NCBI RefSeq assembly: GCF_018614415.1
Contig: NZ_JAGGOO010000045.1
Location: 1-36,878, forward strand
Reading direction: 5' to 3'
Length of the DNA: 36,878 bases
Origin: Streptomyces sp. ISL-12
Lineage (GTDB): Bacteria > Actinomycetota > Actinomycetes > Streptomycetales > Streptomycetaceae
Positions 30,859 through 36,878 of this stretch are shown here, piece after piece. The stretch's first letter is position 1. Each line of letters begins with the position of its first letter. A model generated the notes under the pieces. It was not told the DNA's origin, searched no databases, and saw only the letters and a list, made by a program, of their open reading frames with translations. The position numbers and the translations under genes are program-made.

Positions 30859-33501
30859 TCACGACGGCGGTGCGGGGCGGACGGCCAGGACGGCGATGTC
30901 GTCGGCGCTGTCGGCGCCCAGGCCGATCAGCAGTTCGTCGCAGAACGTCTCCAGCGGCTCCCGGGCCAGCGCCGCCGCGTGCCGGCGCAGCCGGTCGAGG
31001 CCGCGGTCGAGGGGCTCGTCGCGGCGCTCGATCAGGCCGTCGGTGTACAGCAGCAGGGTCGAGCGGGCCGGCAGTGCGGTGCGCGCCGTGCGGCGGGGCA
31101 TCGTGGGGTCCATGCCGAGCAGCAGGCCCGACCCCTCCTCCAGGTAGCGGGCCTCGCCGCCCCAGGTGGTCAGCAGGGGCGGCGGATGACCGGCGGAGGA
31201 GTGCTTCAGCTCCCACGGGCCCTGAGCGGGGCCCTTGACGAGACCGTAGAGGCAGGTGGCGGTGGCCTCCCGGTACAGGCTGTGATTGGCCAGGTCCAGG
31301 CGGCGCAGCACCACCTCGGGCGGCTCCTGACGGTCCACGGCGATGCCGCGGAGCATGCTGCGCAACTGGCTCATGGAGATGGCCGCGTCCAGGTTGTGCC
31401 CGGTGACGTCGCCGATGACCACGGCGGTGTCACCGTTGGGGACGACGAAGCTGTCGTACCAGTCGCCGCCGACCTGCGCGGTGGTGGAGGACGCGGCGTA
31501 GCGGGCGGCCAGCTGGAGGTTCTCGACCTCCGGCAGCACGGGCAGCAGGGAACGCTGGAGGCGCTGCGCGATGTTGCGGGTCTCCTGGTACAGGCGGGCG
31601 TTGTCCACCCCCAGGGCCAGACCGCGCACCAGGTCGTCGACGAGCACCAGGTCGTCCTCCGTGAACGGCCGCCGCCCGGCCGTACGGGCCACCGTCAGGG
31701 AGCCGAAGATCTCCCGGCGGGCCCGCAGCGGCGCGACGACGGCGCTGCCCGCGCCGAGCCCGCGGAACAGCTCCCGGTAGTCGGCGTCCAGCGCGCTGCC
31801 GACCTGACCCGCCGGCGGAGCGTCGGCGAGCAGCAACGGCCCCGCGCCGCGCAGCACCCGGGCCAGCGGGCCCCGGGACGACTCGGACACCGGGGGAAGC
31901 CGGCCCTCGTACGCCCCGGGACGCAGCCCGCGGGGGTCGCGGTGGACCACACAGGCCCGTTCCACCCGGGCGTCCTCGGTGAACAGGTCCACCGCGCACC
32001 AGTCGGCCAGCCGCCGGGTCAGCAGCCGGCCGACCGAGCGCAGCCCCTCGCCCAGGTCCAGCGTGTTGTTCAGCGCGGCCCCCGTGTCGGCCAGCAGGGC
32101 GAGCCGTTCCAGCGCGCTCAGGTCCGTCCGCCCGCCGCTCGCGCTCCGGCGGCGCTCCGGGGCGGCCGGCACGGACGCCCCGCCGTCCTCGGGCAGCGAC
32201 GGCACCGCGCTCCGGCCGGGCGGGGCCGGTGCGTCGACGGACGTGGTGGCCCGGGGCGAGAGCTGGGCGACGAAGACGGCCTGGCCGTCGGCCATCTCCT
32301 GGGTCTCGATGTACAGCCGTACGGGCACCACCCGGCCGTCGCGGTGCAGCGCCGGCAGCGGCACGGAACGGCCCACGATGCGGGCCCGCCCGGTGAGCAG
32401 CAGCGAGCTGAAGGCCACGGTGTGGCGGCGGCGCAGATGCTCGGGGATGAGCGCGGTGAGCCGCTGCCCGACGAGTTCGTCCGGCTGCCAGCCGAGCAGG
32501 TCCGCGGCGGGCCCGTTCACCGCGATGATCCGGTTCCCCGCGTCGGCGGCGATCACCGGGGACCTGCTGGCCCGCACGGCTCCGGGGTCCCAGGGCACCA
32601 GCTCCGAGGCACTGGCGTCCGGCTCGCGGGGCACCACGGTCCACGCCGTGGGGCGTTCCCCGGCGAGCTGGCCCAGGATCTGGTCGAACATCCAGTCCTG
32701 GAAGGCACGGCCGCGCGGCAGCGCCGGCAGGGTGAGCAGACGTTCTTCCCGGGCCGCCTCCTCGGCCAGGTCCAGCACCTGGCGCAGGGTCCGCACCGCC
32801 GGTGCGGCGTCGGCCGGCAGCGGCAGGCGCAGGGTGGCCAGATGCGCCTCCTGGGGCGGCCGCTCCGACGCGGCCGCGACACAGGCGCTGAGTACGTGGT
32901 CGATGTCGGCGGCGGTGACGAGGTCCTCGGCGCGCACCCCCGGCACGTCACCGGCCGACGCGACGAGGGCCAGTTCGCGCAGCACGGCGTGCCGGTGCTG
33001 CTGGGCCGACGAGCACAGGGCGCTCGGCACGTCGACGAGCGTCACCGTCGTACCGGAGCCGCCGCACGGCTCTGCCGTGACCCATCCGGGCGACGGCGCC
33101 GGCGGACCGTCCGGCCACAGCTCGAACCACACCGTCTTGCGCCGCCCGCCGGCCTCCGCCTCCGCCCCGTGGCGCGACGCCAGCCGCTCCACCAGGGCCA
33201 GACCCTGCCCGGTCCCGGCGTACGGCGGGTAGCGCCGCGGTACCGGGCCGCGGCCCGGCCGGTCGTCACTGACCCGCACCCTCACCCTGCCGTCGTCGAC
33301 GCCCACCGCCACCTCGGCGGCCGTGCGCGCGTGCAGCACCGCGTTGGTCACCAGCTCGCCGGTCAGCAACTGGGCGGTGTCGGCCAGCTCCGGCGCTACG
33401 TCGTCCAGCGCGGCCCGTACGAACCGCCGGGCCGCCGCCGCGCTCCGGGGCACCTCGGGGAACCACCGTGACACGCTCTCCGGCCGGTCGACGTCGCCCA
33501 T
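30859..33501 (-). CDS. SpoIIE-type PP2C phosphatase with HATPase, PAS and GAF domains
   Basis: Large cytoplasmic signalling protein of 880 residues. Residues 15-128 form an anti-sigma-factor-like ATPase (N-box ELVTNAVLHA, DDRPGRGPVP, G2 loop GTGQGLALVERL). Residues 130-300 are unassigned. A PAS domain follows (312-415: SPVIAADAGNRIIAVNGPAA, DLLGWQPDELVGQRL), then a GAF domain (465-635) and a PP2C phosphatase (660-875) with metal-binding GGDWYDSF, VIGDVTGHNLDAA and DSADDIAVLAV. One chain thus carries a potential kinase and phosphatase of the partner-switching type, acting on anti-anti-sigma factors. No partner gene is nearby. The start lacks a clear ribosome-binding site. Confidence 0.92.
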   Translation of the reverse strand: MGDVDRPESVSRWFPEVPRSAAAARRFVRAALDDVAPELADTAQLLTGELVTNAVLHARTAAEVAVGVDDGRVRVRVSDDRPGRGPVPRRYPPYAGTGQGLALVERLASRHGAEAEAGGRRKTVWFELWPDGPPAPSPGWVTAEPCGGSGTTVTLVDVPSALCSSAQQHRHAVLRELALVASAGDVPGVRAEDLVTAADIDHVLSACVAAASERPPQEAHLATLRLPLPADAAPAVRTLRQVLDLAEEAAREERLLTLPALPRGRAFQDWMFDQILGQLAGERPTAWTVVPREPDASASELVPWDPGAVRASRSPVIAADAGNRIIAVNGPAADLLGWQPDELVGQRLTALIPEHLRRRHTVAFSSLLLTGRARIVGRSVPLPALHRDGRVVPVRLYIETQEMADGQAVFVAQLSPRATTSVDAPAPPGRSAVPSLPEDGGASVPAAPERRRSASGGRTDLSALERLALLADTGAALNNTLDLGEGLRSVGRLLTRRLADWCAVDLFTEDARVERACVVHRDPRGLRPGAYEGRLPPVSESSRGPLARVLRGAGPLLLADAPPAGQVGSALDADYRELFRGLGAGSAVVAPLRARREIFGSLTVARTAGRRPFTEDDLVLVDDLVRGLALGVDNARLYQETRNIAQRLQRSLLPVLPEVENLQLAARYAASSTTAQVGGDWYDSFVVPNGDTAVVIGDVTGHNLDAAISMSQLRSMLRGIAVDRQEPPEVVLRRLDLANHSLYREATATCLYGLVKGPAQGPWELKHSSAGHPPPLLTTWGGEARYLEEGSGLLLGMDPTMPRRTARTALPARSTLLLYTDGLIERRDEPLDRGLDRLRRHAAALAREPLETFCDELLIGLGADSADDIAVLAVRPAPPS

Positions 33502-33571
33502 GACACCAGTGTGCCGCGTGGTGCCCGGCCCGCACCTCGGCTCCCGGCGCCGCTCGCGGACCCGGCCCGGT

Positions 33572-34024
33572 TCATTCCATCAGCCCGGCGGCGAGCGTCG
33601 CCCCCAGTTCCCAGCAGGCCTCCAGATCGGTCCTGCCGGGTTCGCCGGTCACGGTCACCGGCGGTGCCGCGCGCCGCCAGCCGAGCCCGGTGGTGACCGT
33701 GTCGAGGGCGCGCACCGCGCCCGTGGTGTCGCTGCCACCGTGCACGTACGCGCCGAACGGCCGGCCGCGCGTCTCGTCCAGGCACGGGTAGTAGACCTGG
33801 TCGAAGAAGTGCTTGAGGGCGCCGGACATGTAGCCCAGGTTGGCCGGCGTGCCCAGCAGGTAGGCGTCGGCCGCCAGCGCGTCGGACACGGTGGCCGCCA
33901 GCGCCGCCCGCCGCACCACGCGGACGCCCTCGATCTCCGGCGCGGTCGCCCCGGCCACCACTGCTTCGAGCAGGGCCTGGCAGTTCGGTGACGGGGTGTG
34001 ATGCACGATCAGCAAAGTGGCCAT
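33572..34024 (-). CDS. Flavodoxin-like/NAD(P)H-dependent FMN oxidoreductase
   Basis: A small cytoplasmic flavoprotein of 150 residues. ATLLIVHHTPSPNCQALLEA resembles the phosphate-binding loop of flavodoxin-like proteins, with the loop TPSPN. The second binding region is AYLLGTPANLGYMSGALKHF followed by FDQVYY, typical of this fold, and PFGAYVHGGSDTTGA is the third. FMN binding and quinone or flavin reduction are inferred. Alternative start codons lie upstream in frame (for example MPGGERQAAG), with no decisive ribosome-binding site; ATG 34024 gives the standard N-terminus. The phosphatase start lies 70 bases downstream in the same orientation. Confidence 0.85.
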   Translation of the reverse strand: MATLLIVHHTPSPNCQALLEAVVAGATAPEIEGVRVVRRAALAATVSDALAADAYLLGTPANLGYMSGALKHFFDQVYYPCLDETRGRPFGAYVHGGSDTTGAVRALDTVTTGLGWRRAAPPVTVTGEPGRTDLEACWELGATLAAGLME

Positions 34025-34223
34025 CCCCGCAGCCTGCCGCTCCCCACCCGGCATCGGCAAGGAGCGGGGATATCGCGTCGGGGCGCTGGTGATCACGGAG
34101 GTTCGGCGTTCGGGGCTGCTGCGTTCGGCCCCGGTGCGGGGGCGGGTCTGGGGTTGGTCCGTGTCCGTGTGGGGCCCCTGTCCGGGGCCGGCGTCCGCGT
34201 CCGCAGCCGTATGCCCGGCCCCT

Positions 34224-34237
34224 CGTACGTTCGTACG
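34224..34237. promoter_or_regulatory. Palindromic pair CGTACG-TT-CGTACG before the GNAT gene
   Basis: Two CGTACG hexamers 2 bases apart lie in the 288-base divergent region between the flavoprotein and acetyltransferase genes. A TAAACT at 34263-34268 could be a -10 for the acetyltransferase gene. Function unknown; it may be an operator. Confidence 0.3.
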
Positions 34238-34312
34238 CCCTTCCCCTCGGCCCACCGCCTCCTAAACTGACGCGCGCCCGCCCACCGCCCCGAGGAACGG
34301 ACCGTCTGCCGT

Positions 34313-34825
34313 ATGCCCCAGCACTGGACCACGCGGGTCGAGACCGCCGCCGATGTCCCCGCCGTCCGCGACGTGGTTCTCGCGGCCTTCCCCACGGCGG
34401 AGGAGGCCGATCTCGTGGACGCGCTCCGGGCCGATCCGGACGCCTGGATCGAGGGACTGTCCCTCGTCGCCGTCGACGGCGACGACCGTCCCGTCGGCCA
34501 CGCCCTGCTGACCCGCTGCCACATCGGCGGGAGCCCGGCGCTCTGCCTGGCGCCGTGCGCCGTCCGCCCGGAACGGCAGCGCGAGGGCGCCGGGTCGGCG
34601 GCCGTCCGGGCGGCCCTCGACGCCGCCCGGCGCGCGGGCGAGGCCCACGTCGTCGTCCTCGGGCACCCGGAGTACTACCCCCGGTTCGGCTTCGGCCGTG
34701 CCTCGGCGCACGGCATCGGCCTGAGCATCGAGGTCCCGGACGAGGCGCTCATGGCCCTCACCCTCGACCCCGGCCGACCGCTGCCCGCGGGGACCGTCCG
34801 CTACGCCGCGCCGTTCGGTATCTGA
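34313..34825 (+). CDS. GNAT-family N-acetyltransferase
   Basis: Predicted acetyl-CoA-dependent acyltransferase of 170 residues, YhbS-like. The opening RVETAADVPAVRDVVLAAFP is the usual GNAT start. The acetyl-CoA loop lies in LAPCAVRPERQREGAGSAAV followed by RAALDAARRAGEAHVVVLGH, where R/QxxGxG is represented by RQREGAGS. The tail GHPEYYPRFGFGRASAHGIG is a hallmark of the YhbS subgroup. Substrate unknown. A GAGGAA lies too far upstream (about 14 bases) to be a good ribosome-binding site. It converges with the DHA2 exporter gene. Confidence 0.9.
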   Translation: MPQHWTTRVETAADVPAVRDVVLAAFPTAEEADLVDALRADPDAWIEGLSLVAVDGDDRPVGHALLTRCHIGGSPALCLAPCAVRPERQREGAGSAAVRAALDAARRAGEAHVVVLGHPEYYPRFGFGRASAHGIGLSIEVPDEALMALTLDPGRPLPAGTVRYAAPFGI

Positions 34826-34835
34826 CGCCGGCCAC

Positions 34836-34900
34836 ACCCCGGAACCCGGGGTACGAGCGCGCGGGGCCGCCCGCCCAGGACGGGCGTGCGGCCCCGCGCG
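34836..34900. terminator. Strong two-hairpin bidirectional terminator
   Basis: Two stems follow each other between converging genes. The first is ACCCCGG (34836-34842) / CCGGGGT (34846-34852), loop AAC. The second has 19-base arms, 34858-34876 and 34882-34900, with one mismatch (C/T at 34871/34887) and a 5-base loop AGGAC. The long GC stem sits 18 bases from the exporter stop and serves either strand. No T-run follows, as is common in Streptomyces. Confidence 0.88.
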
Positions 34901-34917
34901 GGGGTGTCCGCGGCGGC

Positions 34918-36531
34918 TCAGTGGACCGGAGCCGCCGGGCCCTTGTCGGTCGGGGCGGCGTCGCCCGCCTCCTCGGCGAGCCGCTCCATACCGCTGGTGG
35001 TCTTCAGCGGCTTCTCCTTGATGAAGACGACGGCGACCAGCGCCAGCAGAGCGAACGGCGTGGCGACGAGGAACAGGTCGGCGGTGGCGACCCCGTACGC
35101 GTGCTCCACGATCTCCCGCATCGGACCGGCCAGCGTCGACATGTCCGGGAGGCTCTCACCGCCGCCCGACTCGCCGCCGGCCGCGCCGGCGACGCCGGCC
35201 CTCTCCAGGCTCTTGGTCATCTCTTCGGTGACCCGGTTGGCCAGGATCGCGCCGAGCACCGAGGTGCCGATGGTGCCGCCCATGCTGCGGAAGAAGGACA
35301 GCACGGAGGTTGCGGCGCCCAGTTCGGCGGCGGGGACGTCGTTCTGGGCGGCCAGCACCAGGTTCTGCATCAGCATGCCGACGCCGATACCGAGGACCGC
35401 CATGTAGAGGCTGAGCAGCCCGAAGTGGGTGTCCGCGCCGATCAGGGAGAGCAGCGCCAGACCGGCGGTCATGATGACGGCGCCCGCCACCAGGTACCGC
35501 TTCCACTTGCCGGTGCGGCTGATGATCTGGCCGGCCACGGTCGACGACACCAGCAGGCCGAGGATCATCGGCAGGCTCATCAGGCCCGCGACCGTCGGCG
35601 ACTTGCCCAGGGAGACCTGGAAGTACTGGGAGAGGAAGACCGTACCGCCGAACATGGCGACACCGACCAGGAGGCTGGCGACCGTGGTCAGCGTGACCGT
35701 GCGGTTCTTGAAGATGTCCAGCGGGATGACCGGTTCGGCGGCGCGCATCTCCACCACGACCGCCAGGCCCAGCAGCACCACACCGCCGATGACGAGCGCG
35801 GCGGTCTGCCAGGAGGCCCAGTCGAACTGGTTGCCGGCCAGCGAGACCCAGATGAGCAGCGCGCAGACACCGGCCACGATGAGGAAGGCACCGAGCCAGT
35901 CGATCTTCACCTGGCGCTTGACGGTGGGCAGCTTCAGCGTGTGCTGCAACAGGAAGATGGCGAGCAGCGCGAACGGCACGCCGATGAAGAAGCACCAGCG
36001 CCAGCCCAGCCAGTCGGTGTCCACCAGCACGCCGCCGATGAGCGGACCGGCCACCGTGCCGACGGCGAAGACGGCGCCGAAGATGCCGGAGTACTTGCCC
36101 AGTTCACGGGGCGGGATGACGGAGGCCATGACGACCTGGGCGAGGGCGGTCAGACCGCCGGCGCCGATGCCCTGCACGACCCGGCTGAAGATCAGCAGCG
36201 TGGCGTCGTGGGAGAAGCCCGCGAGCAGCGAGCCGACCACGAACATGCACAGCGAGAGCTGGAGCAGCAGCTTCTTGTTGAACAGGTCGGACAGCTTGCC
36301 CCACAGCGGGACCGTCGCGGTCATCGCCAGCAGTTCGGCGGTGACGACCCAGGTGTAGGAGGACTGGCTGGCGCCCAGGTCGGCGATGATCGTCGGCAGC
36401 GCGTTGGACACCACGGTGCCCGCGAGGATCGCGACGAACATGCCGGCCATCAGGCCGGACATGGCCTGGAGTATCTGTTTCTGCGTCATGGAACTGGGCG
36501 GCGCGGCGGCGGGCGCCTGCGATGCGGTCAC
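34918..36531 (-). CDS. DHA2-family (EmrB/QacA) MFS drug exporter
   Basis: Membrane antiporter of 537 residues with 14 predicted helices, the DHA2 size. Motif C-like and family blocks: FVAILAGTVVSNALPTIIAD, SYTWVVTAELLAMTATVPLW, GKLSDLFNKKLLLQLSLCMF (motif A), VVQGIGAGGLTALAQVVMAS, and AVGTVAGPLIGGVLVD (motif C). A soluble loop GESGGGESLPDMSTLAGPMR lies near the end, as in streptomycete family members. It starts with GTG (MTASQAPAAAPPSS) at 36531 with only a weak GAGA upstream. A TetR-type gene lies directly upstream on the same strand, the usual repressor of such pumps. The exported compound is unknown. Confidence 0.93.
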   Translation of the reverse strand: MTASQAPAAAPPSSMTQKQILQAMSGLMAGMFVAILAGTVVSNALPTIIADLGASQSSYTWVVTAELLAMTATVPLWGKLSDLFNKKLLLQLSLCMFVVGSLLAGFSHDATLLIFSRVVQGIGAGGLTALAQVVMASVIPPRELGKYSGIFGAVFAVGTVAGPLIGGVLVDTDWLGWRWCFFIGVPFALLAIFLLQHTLKLPTVKRQVKIDWLGAFLIVAGVCALLIWVSLAGNQFDWASWQTAALVIGGVVLLGLAVVVEMRAAEPVIPLDIFKNRTVTLTTVASLLVGVAMFGGTVFLSQYFQVSLGKSPTVAGLMSLPMILGLLVSSTVAGQIISRTGKWKRYLVAGAVIMTAGLALLSLIGADTHFGLLSLYMAVLGIGVGMLMQNLVLAAQNDVPAAELGAATSVLSFFRSMGGTIGTSVLGAILANRVTEEMTKSLERAGVAGAAGGESGGGESLPDMSTLAGPMREIVEHAYGVATADLFLVATPFALLALVAVVFIKEKPLKTTSGMERLAEEAGDAAPTDKGPAAPVH

Positions 36532-36559
36532 GACATCTCTTTCGACGGTGATGAACGGT

Positions 36560-36574
36560 GGTCCCGCGCGGACC
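36560..36574. promoter_or_regulatory. Palindrome between tetR and the DHA2 exporter
   Basis: GGTCC-CGCGC-GGACC is a perfect 5-bp inverted repeat, 29 bases upstream of the exporter start. It could be a repressor site or an mRNA hairpin. The remaining 129-base gap shows no recognisable promoter. Confidence 0.3.
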
Positions 36575-36660
36575 GGGCCGGCGGCCTGGCGTCGGTGTCC
36601 GGGTGCGCGGTCGGACGGTGGGCGGCGCCGCGGCGGGAGGCCGGGGCGGGCGGGGGAGGA

Positions 36661-36878
36661 CTACGCGGGCGGCGCCGGCAGTCCGGCGGCCAGGAGCGCG
36701 AAGACCTCCTGGAACACCTCGCGGAAGGTGCGCTCCTCCTGGCGGGCGCACCAGTGGTCGACGCTGACCCGGACGGCGGTGACCGCCACCGCGGCCAGCA
36801 GCCGCGGGTACAGGTCCAGCTCCTTGCGGCGTTCCTCGTGGGAGGCGGCCGGGTCCGGCGGGGTGCCGCCGGGGGCGG
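36661..36878 (-). CDS. TetR-family regulator, C-terminal end only
   Basis: The gene runs off the right edge; 72 C-terminal residues remain (the frame starts at 36876). The end reads EERRKELDLYPRLLAAVAVT, AVRVSVDHWCAR and FREVFQEVFALLAAGLPAPP, closely resembling the C-terminal helices of actinobacterial TetR proteins (RxAAVAVTAVR...W). The DNA-binding domain is outside the window. It precedes the DHA2 exporter gene on the same strand by 129 bases and probably represses it. Confidence 0.8.
   Translation of the reverse strand, partial: APGGTPPDPAASHEERRKELDLYPRLLAAVAVTAVRVSVDHWCARQEERTFREVFQEVFALLAAGLPAPPA

Overview
The window is high-GC actinomycete DNA, most likely a Streptomyces chromosome. 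Support: strong G/C bias at third codon positions, many GTG starts, ATGA/GTGA start-stop overlaps, a Tat-exported glycosidase, a perfect CebR-type cellobiose operator, a CmlR-type chloramphenicol pump and a multidomain SpoIIE-type phosphatase. No RNA gene, insertion sequence, phage gene or CRISPR array was seen.

Layout. (1) 1-4351 (+): the 3' part of a substrate-binding protein followed by two permeases and two ATPases, a tightly overlapping peptide/nickel-type (Dpp/Opp) ABC importer. (2) 4431-6141: a TetR regulator divergent from a zinc-type alcohol dehydrogenase, with a perfect 9-bp inverted repeat between them. (3) 6264-7024: a secreted AA10 lytic polysaccharide monooxygenase behind a perfect CebR box. 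(4) 7117-8778: a TPR protein. (5) 8809-11612: a secreted beta-propeller phytase (-) and a divergent BlaI-type repressor plus M56 metallopeptidase pair (+). (6) 11633-29060: a carbohydrate-utilisation locus of about 17 kb. (7) 29061-29455: a gene-free convergent gap filled mostly by a 33-bp tandem repeat. (8) 29456-36878: a CmlR-like exporter with a possible attenuator leader, a SpoIIE-type phosphatase, a flavodoxin-like protein, a GNAT acetyltransferase, a strong two-hairpin terminator, a DHA2 drug exporter and the end of a TetR gene.

The carbohydrate locus is the most system-like part. Its minus arm encodes a heparinase II/III-type lyase without a signal peptide, a D-2-hydroxyacid dehydrogenase, a CUT1 sugar importer (lipoprotein and two permeases, no ATPase), a Tat-exported clan GH-A glycosidase, a CE7-type esterase and an FAD-dependent oxidoreductase. 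Its plus arm encodes a hybrid regulator (DeoR-type DNA-binding domain on a LacI-type sugar sensor), a DUF2264 protein split by an apparent -1 frameshift, and a GH36 alpha-galactosidase. The picture inferred is extracellular trimming of an acetylated polymer, uptake of oligosaccharides powered by a shared ATPase such as MsiK, then intracellular lyase, galactosidase, esterase and redox steps. The real substrate cannot be read from sequence; an acetylated, galactose- and uronate-containing polymer is the simplest guess.

Functions were assigned by reading motifs and overall resemblance; no database search was run. Domain limits are approximate.
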